A stretch of 64,000 nucleotides of DNA from Corynebacterium lujinxingii (GTDB lineage Bacteria > Actinomycetota > Actinomycetes > Mycobacteriales > Mycobacteriaceae). This document shows, one piece after another, positions 1 to 7,724 of this stretch; position 1 is the stretch's first letter, and every line of letters begins with the position of its first letter. The position numbers and the translations under genes are program-made. The stretch is taken from contig NZ_CP061032.1 in NCBI RefSeq assembly GCF_014490555.1, positions 372,001 to 436,000 on the forward strand, in the 5' to 3' direction. The notes under the pieces were generated by a model. It ran no database searches, had not been told where the DNA came from, and saw nothing but the letters and a program-made list of their open reading frames with translations.

Positions 1-242
1 ACGAGAAGGTCGGCAAGTCGCTGACGCTCAACCTCAAGTACGGCCCGACCCGCGAGTCTTCCATCGCTGGTCTGCGCCGCGTGTCCAAGCCGGGCCTGCG
101 CGTGTACGCCAAGTCCAACGACCTGCCTCAGGTGCTCGGTGGCCTGGGCGTGGCAATCATCTCCACGTCCTACGGCCTGCTCACCGACCGCCAGGCTCAA
201 GAGAAGGGTGTAGGCGGGGAAGTCCTCGCTTACGTCTGGTAA
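1..242 (+). CDS. rpsH: 30S ribosomal protein S8 (C-terminal part)
   Basis: The window opens inside this gene; reading frame 3 gives 79 residues ending ...GGEVLAYVW. S8 binds 16S rRNA helix 21 in the platform of the small subunit. The tail carries the family's typical STSYGLLTDRQAQEKGVGGE segment (the conserved ST.G..T...A...GVGGE block). It lies 18 nt before rplF, as expected for the S8-L6-L18-S5-L30-L15 order of the spc operon. The 5' half is outside the window. Confidence 0.97.
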   Translation, partial: EKVGKSLTLNLKYGPTRESSIAGLRRVSKPGLRVYAKSNDLPQVLGGLGVAIISTSYGLLTDRQAQEKGVGGEVLAYVW

Positions 243-260
243 AGGGAGGTTGAAAGACTT

Positions 261-797
261 ATGTCGCGTGTAGGTAACGCACCCATCGCTATCCCGAACA
301 ACGTTGAGGTCAAGATCGACGGCCAGCACGTTGAGGTCAAGGGCCCGAAGGGTACCAAGGACCTGAACATGCCGGAGCCGATCACGGCTTCCGTTGAGGA
401 GAACGAAGTCGTGGTGTCCCGTCCGGACGACCACCGAGAGAACCGCTCGCTGCACGGCCTGACCCGCTCGCTGATCAACAACCTCGTGATCGGCGTGACC
501 GAGGGCTACAAGATCAACATGGAGATCTTCGGCGTCGGCTACCGCGTGCAGCAGAAGGGCAAGGACCTCGAGTTCGCCCTCGGCTACTCGCACCCGATCC
601 TGATCGAGGCGCCGGAAGGCGTCACGTTCTCCGTCGACGGCAACACCAAGTTCGCCATCGAAGGCACTGACAAGCAGCAGGTTGGCCAGATTGCGGCAAA
701 CATCCGCCGTCTGCGTAAGGATGACCCGTACAAGGGTAAGGGCATCCGTTACGCCGGCGAGCAGGTCCGCCGCAAGGTCGGAAAGACGGGTAAGTAA
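261..797 (+). CDS. rplF: 50S ribosomal protein L6
   Basis: 178 residues, the normal bacterial L6 length. L6 sits near the factor-binding region of the large subunit and contacts 23S rRNA. It opens MSRVGNAPIAIP and has the two repeated L6 alpha/beta domains; the C-terminal part carries the signature region DPYKGKGIRYAGEQVRRK. The start is preceded by AAAGGGAGG at 241-248, a good ribosome binding site. The stop is 2 nt before rplR, so translation is probably coupled. Confidence 0.98.
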   Translation: MSRVGNAPIAIPNNVEVKIDGQHVEVKGPKGTKDLNMPEPITASVEENEVVVSRPDDHRENRSLHGLTRSLINNLVIGVTEGYKINMEIFGVGYRVQQKGKDLEFALGYSHPILIEAPEGVTFSVDGNTKFAIEGTDKQQVGQIAANIRRLRKDDPYKGKGIRYAGEQVRRKVGKTGK

Positions 798-799
798 TC

Positions 800-1204
800 A
801 TGAGCAATTCTGCAGAGAACACCAAGCGCACCCCGGTGGGCAAGGACATCTCGTCCCGCCGCCGCGAGGCCCGCGCACGTCGCCACAACCGCATCCGCAA
901 GACCCTGCGCGGCACCCCGGAGACCCCGCGTCTCGTTGTGCACCGCTCGTCTCGCCACATCCACGTCCAGGTCATCGACGACCTCGCAGGCCACACCCTG
1001 GTTTCCGCGTCGTCCATCGAGCCGGACGTGCGCAACCTGGAGGGCGACAAGAAGGACAAGGCCGCAAAGGTTGGCCAGCTCGTTGCTGAGCGCGCCAAGG
1101 CAGCAGGCATCGAGGAGATCGTCTTCGACCGTGGCGGCTACAAGTACCACGGCCGCGTCGCGGCCCTGGCGGACGCTGCTCGTGAAGGTGGTCTGAAGTT
1201 CTAA
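800..1204 (+). CDS. rplR: 50S ribosomal protein L18
   Basis: 134 residues. L18 binds 5S rRNA and helps dock it in the central protuberance. The basic N-terminus (SSRRREARARRHNRIRK) is followed by the conserved L18 core with RLVVHRSSRHIHVQVIDD and ends in the EGGLKF type of tail. It starts 2 nt after rplF in the spc operon; overlapping alternative frames are spurious. Confidence 0.98.
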   Translation: MSNSAENTKRTPVGKDISSRRREARARRHNRIRKTLRGTPETPRLVVHRSSRHIHVQVIDDLAGHTLVSASSIEPDVRNLEGDKKDKAAKVGQLVAERAKAAGIEEIVFDRGGYKYHGRVAALADAAREGGLKF

Positions 1205-1244
1205 TGATCACGGCAAACATCACCATCAACGGAAGGATCGCGTA

Positions 1245-1877
1245 ATGGCCGAACGTGAACGGCGTGACGGCGGGCGCTCCGCCGACAACCAGAACAACAA
1301 CGACCGCGGTAACCGCGGCGGCCGTGGCCGTCGCGACGACCGTCGCAACCAGAACGACGAGCGCGATAAGTACATCGAGCGCGTCATCACCATCAACCGT
1401 GTTGCCAAGACCGTCAAGGGCGGCCGCAACATGTCCTTCACCGCACTCGTCGTCGTCGGCGACGGTGAGGGCATGGTCGGCGTCGGCTACGGCAAGGCGA
1501 AGGAAGTCCCGGCCGCAATCCAGAAAGGTGCCGAAGAGGCTCGCAAGAACTTCTTCCGCGTCCCGATGATCGGCGGCACCATTCCGCACCCGGTCCAGGC
1601 CGAAGAGGCTGCCGGCATCGTCATGCTCCGCCCGGCTGCTCCGGGTACCGGTGTTATCGCCGGTGGCGCAGTCCGCCCGGTGCTCGAGGCCGCTGGTATC
1701 CAGGACATCCTGGCGAAGTCCCTCGGCTCCGACAACGCCCTCAACGTGGTTCAGGCCACCGTTGCAGGCCTCAAGCAGCTCGTGCGCCCCGAAGAGGTCG
1801 CTGCGAAGCGCGGCAAGGCCGTCGAGGACGTTGCTCCGGCACGTATGCTGCGCGCACGCGCAGGACAGGAGGCCTAA
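1245..1877 (+). CDS. rpsE: 30S ribosomal protein S5
   Basis: 210 residues. S5 is a decoding-fidelity protein at the mRNA entry side of the 30S subunit. About 40 N-terminal residues form an Arg/Asn/Asp-rich, low-complexity extension, as in other actinobacterial S5 proteins. The double-stranded RNA-binding S5 domain follows (VITINRVAKTVKGGRNMSF, then GYGKAKEVPAAIQKG) and then the C-terminal S5 domain. An AAGGA element precedes the ATG. Confidence 0.98.
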   Translation: MAERERRDGGRSADNQNNNDRGNRGGRGRRDDRRNQNDERDKYIERVITINRVAKTVKGGRNMSFTALVVVGDGEGMVGVGYGKAKEVPAAIQKGAEEARKNFFRVPMIGGTIPHPVQAEEAAGIVMLRPAAPGTGVIAGGAVRPVLEAAGIQDILAKSLGSDNALNVVQATVAGLKQLVRPEEVAAKRGKAVEDVAPARMLRARAGQEA

Positions 1878-1882
1878 GCACA

Positions 1883-2068
1883 ATGGCACTGAAGATTACG
1901 TTGCACCACGGCAAGGTCGGCGAGAAGCCGGCGACCCGCAAGAACCTCGAGGCTCTCGGTCTGCGCAAGATCGGCCAGTCTGTGGTCAAGCAGGACAACG
2001 CCGCTACCCGCGGCCAGATCCTCAAGGTGCGCCACCTCGTCACCGTTGAAGAAGTTGCAGGGGAGTAG
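1883..2068 (+). CDS. rpmD: 50S ribosomal protein L30
   Basis: 61 residues, typical for bacterial L30. It starts MALKITLHHGKVG and contains the conserved motif NLEALGLRKIGQSVVKQDN; the usual G.....T...LGL pattern is recognisable. It lies 5 nt after rpsE and 7 nt before rplO in the spc operon, with AGGAGG overlapping the end of rpsE. Confidence 0.97.
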   Translation: MALKITLHHGKVGEKPATRKNLEALGLRKIGQSVVKQDNAATRGQILKVRHLVTVEEVAGE

Positions 2069-2075
2069 ATACAAC

Positions 2076-2564
2076 ATGGCTGACATCATCAAGCTCCATG
2101 ATCTGCGCCCGGCACAGGGCGCCAACAAGGCCAAGACCCGCGTCGGCCGCGGTGAGGCTTCCAAGGGCAAGACCGCCGGCCGCGGTACGAAGGGCACCAA
2201 GGCTCGCAAGCAGGTTTCCGCTGCTTTCGAGGGTGGCCAGATGCCGCTGCACATGCGTCTGCCGAAGCTCAAGGGCTTCAAGAACCCGAACCGCGTTGAG
2301 TACCAGGTGGTCAACGTCGCGGACCTCGCGGAGGCATTCCCGCAGGGCGGCGACATCACCGTTGCCGACATCGCCGCTAAGGGCCTTGTGCGCCCGAAGC
2401 AGCCGGTGAAGGTTCTCGGCGAGGGCGACATCACCGTTGCTCTCAACGTCACCGCGAACAAGTTCTCCAAGTCCGCCGCTGAGAAGCTCGAGGCCGCTGG
2501 CGGTTCCGCCAAGGCTGAGGAGTTCTCCAAGCGCGCGAAGAACGAGGAGACCCCGGAGGCGTAA
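2076..2564 (+). CDS. rplO: 50S ribosomal protein L15
   Basis: 162 residues from ATG 2076; an in-frame ATG at 2046 would overlap rpmD and add ten atypical residues. GGGGAG at 2060-2065 is the ribosome binding site for 2076. The protein starts MADIIKLHDLRPAQGANKAKTR, the standard L15 N-terminus, followed by the Gly/Lys-rich RNA-binding loop (GRGEASKGKTAGRGTKG) and the C-terminal globular domain. An actinobacterial Ala/Lys/Glu-rich tail closes it. Last gene of this transcription unit; a terminator follows. Confidence 0.97.
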   Translation: MADIIKLHDLRPAQGANKAKTRVGRGEASKGKTAGRGTKGTKARKQVSAAFEGGQMPLHMRLPKLKGFKNPNRVEYQVVNVADLAEAFPQGGDITVADIAAKGLVRPKQPVKVLGEGDITVALNVTANKFSKSAAEKLEAAGGSAKAEEFSKRAKNEETPEA

Positions 2565-2583
2565 GCGCTTTCGCTAATCGACG

Positions 2584-2625
2584 AAACCCCCGTACCAGAC
2601 TTTCGAGTCCGGTGCGGGGGTTTTC
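2584..2625 (+). terminator. Rho-independent terminator after rplO
   Basis: AAACCCCCGTACCAGAC and its imperfect complement GTCCGGTGCGGGGGTTTT form a GC-rich hairpin around a TTTCGA loop, ending in a T run. It separates the spc operon from secY, which therefore needs its own promoter. Confidence 0.9.
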
Positions 2626-2680
2626 GTCGTTAAGCAATGCCCAAACGCACCTTGAATATCAACTTTTTAAGCCCGGCTGG

Positions 2681-2686
2681 TAGGGT
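2681..2686 (+). promoter_or_regulatory. Possible -10 element of the secY promoter
   Basis: TAGGGT lies about 108 nt before the secY start and just downstream of the rplO terminator. TCAACT at 2659-2664, 16 bp upstream, is a weak -35 candidate. This implies a long secY leader with no obvious ORF in it. Inferred from position and the TANNNT pattern only. Confidence 0.35.
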
Positions 2687-2794
2687 AGTGGGGTCAAACA
2701 CGGCGACGGCCCGTTTTGTGTGCCCTCATGCACGAGTCGACGCTGCACTGTCCACTACCTTTCGCCCGCTGCGGGGTGGAAGCCAGGAGGCTAT

Positions 2795-4123
2795 GTGTCC
2801 GCAATTGCTCAGGCGTTCAAGGATCCTGACCTTCGCAAGAAGATCCTGATCACTCTTGCGCTGATGTTCCTCTACCGCGTAGGTGCGCAGATTCCCTCCC
2901 CGGGTGTTGATTACGCGTTGATCAACCAGCGACTCGAGGAGGTGGCCCAGGGCGACAGCGCGACGATGTTCTCCATCATCGGCCTGTTCTCCGGCGGCGC
3001 GCTTCTGCAGCTGTCCATCTTCGCGATCGGCATCATGCCCTACATCACCGCGTCGATTATCGTGCAGCTGCTCACCGTGGTTATCCCGCGCTTTGAGGAG
3101 CTGAAGAAGGAAGGCCAGGCCGGCCAGGCGAAGATGACGCAGTACACCCGCTACCTCACGGTGGCGTTGGCGCTGCTGCAGTCCGCCGGCATCGTCGCAC
3201 TCGCGGACCGCGAGCAGCTGCTTGGCGAGGGCACCCCGGTGCTTGTCGACGACCGCAACATCTGGACGCTCCTCATGATGGTCGTCGTCATGACCTCCGG
3301 TGCGGTGCTGATCATGTGGCTCGGCGAGATCATCACCGAAAAGGGCGTGGGCAACGGTATGTCCCTGCTCATCTTCGCGGGTATCGCCACCCAGATCCCG
3401 TCCGAGGGCGCGTTCATCCTGCAGAACTCCGGCGGCCTGACGCTGACCCTCGTGGTCTTGGCGTTGATTGCGCTGGTGGTCGGCATCGTCTTCATCGAGC
3501 AGGGCCAGCGCCGCATCCCGGTGCAGTACGCCAAGCGCATGGTGGGCCGCCGCCAGTACGGCGGGTCCTCGACCTACCTGCCGCTGAAGGTCAACCAGGC
3601 CGGCGTCATCCCGGTCATCTTCGCGTCGTCGCTGATGTACGTGCCGGTACTGATCACGCAGATCGTCACCATGAACAACCCGACCCCGCCGGACAACTGG
3701 TGGATGAACCACGTCATGGCGTGGCTGCAGAACCCGGGTTCGTGGCAGTACATCCTGACCTACGTGGTCATGATCATCTTCTTCTCCTACTTCTACGTCT
3801 CGATCCAGTACGACCCGATCGAGCAGGCGGAAAACATGAAGAAGTACGGCGGCTTCATCCCGGGTATCCGCCCGGGCCGCCCGACGGCTGAGTACCTGGC
3901 GTTCGTGATGAACCGCCTGCTGTTCGTCGGCTCGATCTACCTCGCGATGATCGCGGTCCTGCCGAACCTGGCCATGGACGCCGGCATCACCGGCTCTGGC
4001 CGGATGGGCATGAGCGCGTTCGGCGGTACGGCGATCCTGATTATGGTTTCCGTGGCCCTGACCACGGTCAAGCAAATTGAATCCCAGCTCCTGCAATCCA
4101 ACTACGAAGGACTTTTGCGATAA
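2795..4123 (+). CDS. secY: Preprotein translocase subunit SecY
   Basis: 442 residues from GTG 2795, preceded by AGGAGG at 2785-2790. Longer in-frame starts give a non-SecY N-terminus. SecY forms the protein-conducting channel with SecE and SecG. It opens VSAIAQAFKDPDLRKKI and has ten predicted membrane segments, the plug region after TM1 (IPSPGVDY), the cytosolic loop with the GQRRIPVQYAKR signature, and a C-terminal QIESQLLQSNYEGLLR tail. It overlaps adk by one base (TAATG), so the two are likely translated together, a common secY-adk arrangement. Confidence 0.98.
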   Translation: MSAIAQAFKDPDLRKKILITLALMFLYRVGAQIPSPGVDYALINQRLEEVAQGDSATMFSIIGLFSGGALLQLSIFAIGIMPYITASIIVQLLTVVIPRFEELKKEGQAGQAKMTQYTRYLTVALALLQSAGIVALADREQLLGEGTPVLVDDRNIWTLLMMVVVMTSGAVLIMWLGEIITEKGVGNGMSLLIFAGIATQIPSEGAFILQNSGGLTLTLVVLALIALVVGIVFIEQGQRRIPVQYAKRMVGRRQYGGSSTYLPLKVNQAGVIPVIFASSLMYVPVLITQIVTMNNPTPPDNWWMNHVMAWLQNPGSWQYILTYVVMIIFFSYFYVSIQYDPIEQAENMKKYGGFIPGIRPGRPTAEYLAFVMNRLLFVGSIYLAMIAVLPNLAMDAGITGSGRMGMSAFGGTAILIMVSVALTTVKQIESQLLQSNYEGLLR

Positions 4124-4668
4124 TGCGTCTCGTTCTCCTTGGCCCTCCCGGTGCCGGCAAGGGCACCCAGGCTGCGATCCTGTCCGACAAGCTCGGCGTT
4201 CCGCACATCTCCACCGGCGACCTCTTCCGCGCCAACATCGGCGAGGGCACCCCGCTCGGCGTTGAGGCGAAGAGCTACATCGACGCCGGCAAGCTTGTGC
4301 CCACCGACGTCACCGCCCGCATGGTGGAGGACCGTCTGAATCAGGACGACGCGAAGAACGGCTTCCTGCTCGACGGCTTCCCGCGCACGGTGGAGCAGGC
4401 TGAGATCCTCACCGAGCTGCTGGAAAAGCGCGGCGAGAAGCTCGACGGTGTGCTGAACTTCGTGGTCGACGAGGACGTCGTGGTTGAGCGCATGCTCGCC
4501 CGTGGCCGTGCCGACGACAACGAGGAGACCATCCGCACCCGCCTGGGCGTCTACCGCGACGAAACCGCCCCGCTCATCGAGCACTACGGCGACGAGATCA
4601 TCTCCATCGACGCCGTGGGCGACGTCGAAGAGATCAACCAGCGCGCGATGGACAAGCTGGGCAAGTAA
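4123..4668 (+). CDS. adk: Adenylate kinase
   Basis: 181 residues; interconverts ATP + AMP and 2 ADP in the cytosol. The P-loop GPPGAGKGTQA is at residues 7-17, and the AMP-binding segment (HISTGDLFR) and DGFPRT motif follow. The LID region is the short type (ARGRADDNEETIRTRL), so this is the compact actinobacterial Adk without the 27-residue insert or zinc cysteines. The start overlaps the secY stop. Confidence 0.98.
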   Translation: MRLVLLGPPGAGKGTQAAILSDKLGVPHISTGDLFRANIGEGTPLGVEAKSYIDAGKLVPTDVTARMVEDRLNQDDAKNGFLLDGFPRTVEQAEILTELLEKRGEKLDGVLNFVVDEDVVVERMLARGRADDNEETIRTRLGVYRDETAPLIEHYGDEIISIDAVGDVEEINQRAMDKLGK

Positions 4669-4684
4669 GCCCGCTTCGCGCTTC

Positions 4685-4709
4685 AAGGCCGGTGTTCGCA
4701 CCGGCCTTT
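4685..4709 (+). terminator. Terminator between adk and map
   Basis: AAGGCCGGTG-TTCG-CACCGGCCTT is a perfect 10-bp stem with a stable TTCG tetraloop, followed by TTC. It would end or attenuate secY-adk transcription before map. Confidence 0.8.
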
Positions 4710-4753
4710 CGCATTTGCTTTTCGACGAACCCCTGCAAGGAGACACACCCGCC

Positions 4754-5545
4754 ATGGCATTCCGGAAACGCAAAATCGCGGCGAAAACCGCCGAGGAACT
4801 CAACGCGATGGAGGCTGCCGGCCGCATCGTCGGCACTGCGCTGCGGGAAGTGCGCGCGGTAGCGAAACCGGGCGCAACCACGCTCGATCTGGACAAGGTG
4901 GCTGAAACCGTGATCCGCGACCACGGCGCGGTGCCGACGTTTCTCGGTTATGAGGGGTTCCCGGCGTCGATCTGCGCGTCGGTGAATGACGTTGTGGTGC
5001 ACGGGATTCCGTCGACAAGCGTCGTGCTTGGCGAGGGCGACCTGGTCTCCATCGACTGTGGCGCGACCCTCGACGGCTGGGTGGGGGACAGCGCCTGGTC
5101 GTTCGGCATCGGAGAGTTGGCCCCGGAGGTCGACGCGCTGAATCGTGCGACCGAGTGGGTGCTTGCCGAAGGACTGAAAGCGATGGTGCCGGGCAACAAG
5201 CTCACCGACGTCTCCCACGCGCTCGAGCAGGCGACCTACGCCGCCGAAGAGCGCTTCGGGGTGGAGCTCGGCATCGTCGACGGCTACGGCGGCCACGGCA
5301 TCGGCCGCACGATGCACGAGGAGCCGTTTCTAGCCAACGAGGGCAAGCCGAACCGCGGGCCGCGCATCCAGGAAGGATCGGTTCTCGCGATCGAGCCCAT
5401 GCTCATCCTCGGCGGCGGCTATGACACGCAGGTGCTTGCCGACGACTGGACTGTGATCACCCTCGACGGCGCCCCGGCCTCCCACTGGGAACACACCGTT
5501 GCAGCAACCGCTGATGGTCCGCGAATCCTGACACCTCGCGCATAA
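4754..5545 (+). CDS. map: Methionine aminopeptidase, type I
   Basis: 263 residues from ATG 4754, with AAGGAGA at 4738-4744 upstream. It removes N-terminal Met from nascent proteins using a dinuclear metal centre. Visible ligand regions: SIDCGATLDGWVGDSAW (two Asp), GYGGHGIGRTMHEEP (His), AIEPMLI (Glu) and SHWEHTVAAT (Glu). The pita-bread fold spans nearly the whole protein and there is no N-terminal zinc or SH3-like extension, so it is the short type Ia form. The adk-map order is conserved in actinobacteria. Confidence 0.97.
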   Translation: MAFRKRKIAAKTAEELNAMEAAGRIVGTALREVRAVAKPGATTLDLDKVAETVIRDHGAVPTFLGYEGFPASICASVNDVVVHGIPSTSVVLGEGDLVSIDCGATLDGWVGDSAWSFGIGELAPEVDALNRATEWVLAEGLKAMVPGNKLTDVSHALEQATYAAEERFGVELGIVDGYGGHGIGRTMHEEPFLANEGKPNRGPRIQEGSVLAIEPMLILGGGYDTQVLADDWTVITLDGAPASHWEHTVAATADGPRILTPRA

Positions 5546-5584
5546 ACCCCTGGCGCGTTGTCGTGCATTGCATGGCGGTGGGGT

Positions 5585-5590
5585 TATACT
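5585..5590 (+). promoter_or_regulatory. -10 element for a leaderless transcript of the L,D-transpeptidase gene
   Basis: TATACT ends 6 nt before the ATG at 5597 and no ribosome binding site lies between. Transcription would start at or next to the A of the start codon. A clear -35 is not visible. Confidence 0.6.
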
Positions 5591-5596
5591 TCCGCC

Positions 5597-6361
5597 ATGT
5601 CTTACCGCCCCCGCCACGCAAAGCAGTCGCCGCTGAAGCGACGCGCAACTACGCTCGCCGCCGGTCTCGGTGTCGTCGCAACGCTCGCCGCTCCGGTGAC
5701 TGCGAACGCCGCGCCCGCCCAGAACCCGGTGGCCACCTCCAGCCTCGACGCGCTGTCCACCCAGGCCAACGCGGCGTTTGCCAACCTGGACAAGTCCGCC
5801 CGCAACACCGCCTGGGACGTGCGCAACAACCTGCGCAAGCAGGCCGATAACCTGGCAACGATCAACCCGGATCTGCCCGCGCAGGCGAAGAAGCGTATCG
5901 ACGAAATCGTCGAGGTCTTCTTCCCCGGCCTTATCGCCGAGAAGACCCCTAAGCCCAAGCCCAAGCCGAAGCCGAAGCCGGCTCCGAAGCCCGCGCCGGC
6001 GCAGCGCCCGGCGAACCCGTGCCCGGCTGACGCGAAGGCGTGCGTTGATCTGACCAACCAAAAGTCCTGGCTGCAGAACAACGGCGTTATCTACTACGGC
6101 CCGGTCCAGATCAGCTCCGGTCGCCCGGGACAGGAAACGCCGAAGGGCACGCACTACGTCAACCGCAAGGTCAAAGACGAAATCTCTTACGAGTTCAACA
6201 ATGCCCCTATGCCGTACTCCGTGTACTTCACCAATAACGGTATCGCGTTCCACCAGGACGACCCGTACGTGCCGTCCGCTGGGTGCATCCACCTTTACCG
6301 CCAGGACGCGCAGCGCTACTTCAACGACCTGCAGGTCGGCGACAAGGTCTACGTGTTCTAA
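5597..6361 (+). CDS. Secreted L,D-transpeptidase (YkuD domain)
   Basis: 254 residues from ATG 5597; the upstream ATG would add residues that overlap the promoter. YkuD enzymes make 3->3 cross-links in peptidoglycan or anchor proteins to it. A Tat/Sec-like signal peptide (basic SPLKRR, then a hydrophobic run ending VTANA) is followed by a helical region. A Pro-Lys linker (KPKPKPKPKPKP) near residues 116-130 could span the wall. The C-terminal catalytic domain has HQDDPYVPSAGCIHL, with His219 and nucleophile Cys230 of the S.GC.. motif. It sits between map and infA as a monocistronic gene with its own promoter and terminator. Exact linkage type made is not readable from sequence. Confidence 0.88.
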   Translation: MSYRPRHAKQSPLKRRATTLAAGLGVVATLAAPVTANAAPAQNPVATSSLDALSTQANAAFANLDKSARNTAWDVRNNLRKQADNLATINPDLPAQAKKRIDEIVEVFFPGLIAEKTPKPKPKPKPKPAPKPAPAQRPANPCPADAKACVDLTNQKSWLQNNGVIYYGPVQISSGRPGQETPKGTHYVNRKVKDEISYEFNNAPMPYSVYFTNNGIAFHQDDPYVPSAGCIHLYRQDAQRYFNDLQVGDKVYVF

Positions 6362-6374
6362 CCCTGTCCGCTCC

Positions 6375-6402
6375 GGCCCCAGCTTCATCGCTGGGGCCTT
6401 TT
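6375..6402 (+). terminator. Terminator after the L,D-transpeptidase gene
   Basis: GGCCCCAGC-TTCATC-GCTGGGGCC is a perfect 9-bp stem followed by TTTTG. The T run doubles as the -35 region of the infA promoter. Confidence 0.9.
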
Positions 6403-6429
6403 GCGTTTTCGCAGGTGAAACACTACAGT
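6401..6429 (+). promoter_or_regulatory. Candidate infA promoter
   Basis: TTGCGT (6401-6406), 17 bp, TACAGT (6424-6429) is a good sigma-A-type promoter. It is followed by a leader of about 95 nt before infA that holds two hairpins (6433-6471 and 6494-6511). Confidence 0.55.
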
Positions 6430-6432
6430 GAT

Positions 6433-6511
6433 CAAACGGTGTTGCCACAAATACGTGGTAGGCACCGTTTGGAACGGTAAGAAAACGTTATCTGCCTGCG
6501 CTTTTGCGGGC
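6433..6511 (+). promoter_or_regulatory. Structured infA leader with two hairpins
   Basis: CAAACGGTG (6433-6441) pairs perfectly with CACCGTTTG (6463-6471). A second stem, GCCTGC-GCTTTT-GCGGGC (6494-6511), ends 19 nt before the infA start. No terminator-type T run follows, so the structures may act on translation or RNA stability. Function is inference. Confidence 0.4.
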
Positions 6512-6530
6512 AGTGTAGGAAGTGGAGTGT

Positions 6531-6749
6531 ATGGCAAAAGAAGGCGCAATCGAGGTTGAGGGCCGCATTATCGAGCCCCTGAAGAACGCGATGTTCCGTG
6601 TCGAGTTGGACAACGGGCACGAAGTTCTCGCCCACATCAGTGGCAAGATGCGCCAGCACTACATCCGCATCCTCCCTGAGGACCGCGTCGTCGTGGAGCT
6701 TTCCCCGTACGACCTGGACCGCGGGCGTATCACTTACCGCTACAAGTAA
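6531..6749 (+). CDS. infA: Translation initiation factor IF-1
   Basis: 72 residues from ATG 6531 (MAKEGAIEVEGRIIEP). The upstream in-frame start adds only three residues, and AGGAAGTGGAG at 6517-6527 favours 6531. IF-1 is an OB-fold protein that binds the ribosomal A site during initiation. Length and sequence, including NGHEVLAHISGKMR and LDRGRITYRYK, match the family exactly. First gene of the infA-rpsM-rpsK-rpsD-rpoA-rplQ group; rpmJ is not present here. Confidence 0.98.
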   Translation: MAKEGAIEVEGRIIEPLKNAMFRVELDNGHEVLAHISGKMRQHYIRILPEDRVVVELSPYDLDRGRITYRYK

Positions 6750-6797
6750 GCATTTAAGCCTCCTCACCCAGACCTACCGACAAGGCGGGTCGACTAC

Positions 6798-6818
6798 CTC
6801 CGGCCACGGTGGCTGGAG
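6798..6818 (+). promoter_or_regulatory. Hairpin in the rpsM leader
   Basis: CTCCGGCCA-CGG-TGGCTGGAG forms a 9-bp stem with one G-T pair, 105 nt before rpsM, in a 174-nt gap after infA. Such leaders are often targets of ribosomal-protein feedback, but no known motif is recognised here. Confidence 0.3.
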
Positions 6819-6923
6819 CCGCGTGAATCCCAACCCATCCTCCGGCACGGCCCGGATAAAGCGTTGGCTGGCGTGGACGGGTGGGGAGAAAACCACCGTA
6901 ACAACCCGAAAGGCACGTACCTT

Positions 6924-7292
6924 ATGGCACGTCTAGCTGGTGTTGATCTCCCGCGCAACAAGCGCATGGAGATCGCTCTCACCTACATCTACGGCATCGG
7001 CGCAACCCGATCCAAGGAACTGCTCGAGAAGACGGGCATTTCTCCGGACCTGCGCACCGACGATCTTTCCGACGACCAGCTCTCCGCTCTGCGTGACGCG
7101 ATCGAGAACTCCTACACCGTGGAGGGCGATCTGCGCCGCGAGGTGCAGGCTGACATCCGCCGCAAGATCGAAATTGGCACCTACCAGGGCATGCGCCACC
7201 GTCGTGGTCTGCCGGTTCGCGGTCAGCGCACCAAGACCAACGCACGCACCCGCAAGGGCCCGAAGAAGACCATCGCAGGAAAGAAGAAGTAA
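6924..7292 (+). CDS. rpsM: 30S ribosomal protein S13
   Basis: 122 residues from ATG 6924 (MARLAGVDLPRNKRMEIALT). The longer in-frame ATG at 6864 adds 20 non-conserved residues. S13 is in the 30S head and contacts the P-site tRNA and the 50S subunit. The helix-two-turn-helix core is followed by the basic tail with MRHRRGLPVRGQRTKTNART, the family signature. Three bases separate it from rpsK. Confidence 0.98.
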   Translation: MARLAGVDLPRNKRMEIALTYIYGIGATRSKELLEKTGISPDLRTDDLSDDQLSALRDAIENSYTVEGDLRREVQADIRRKIEIGTYQGMRHRRGLPVRGQRTKTNARTRKGPKKTIAGKKK

Positions 7293-7295
7293 CCT

Positions 7296-7697
7296 ATGGC
7301 TGCTCAGACTCGTTCCGGTGCGCGTCGTGGACGCCGTACCGTAAAGAAGAACGTGGCCGCAGGCCACGCTTACATCAAGTCCACCTTCAACAACACCATC
7401 GTGTCCATCACGGACCCGCAGGGCAACGTGATCTCCTGGGCGTCCTCTGGCCACGTCGGCTTCAAGGGCTCCCGTAAGTCCACGCCGTTCGCTGCCCAGA
7501 TGGCTGCCGAGAACGCTGCCCGCAAGGCAATGGACCACGGCATGAAGAAGGTTGACGTTTTCGTCAAGGGTCCGGGCTCCGGCCGCGAGACCGCTATCCG
7601 TTCGCTCCAGGCTGCCGGCCTGGAGGTGTCCTCGATCTCCGACGTGACGCCCCAGCCGTTCAACGGCTGCCGTCCGCCGAAGCGTCGTCGCGTTTAA
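7296..7697 (+). CDS. rpsK: 30S ribosomal protein S11
   Basis: 133 residues. S11 lies in the platform near the mRNA exit channel. The conserved core STFNNTIVSITDPQGNVISW and the C-terminal SDVTPQPFNGCRPPKRRRV are textbook S11. It is directly downstream of rpsM and 27 nt upstream of rpsD in the alpha operon. Confidence 0.98.
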   Translation: MAAQTRSGARRGRRTVKKNVAAGHAYIKSTFNNTIVSITDPQGNVISWASSGHVGFKGSRKSTPFAAQMAAENAARKAMDHGMKKVDVFVKGPGSGRETAIRSLQAAGLEVSSISDVTPQPFNGCRPPKRRRV

Positions 7698-7724
7698 GGC
7701 TGAAAGGAAAAGAGGTAAAGAGAC

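Noticed and set aside
2726..4096. 456-codon minus-strand frame opposite secY
   Set aside because: Shadow of secY; His/Asp/Arg-rich composition and no start context.
6522..6749. Loss of rpmJ from the infA cluster
   Set aside because: rpmJ is normally elsewhere in Corynebacterium, so its absence between infA and rpsM is not unusual.
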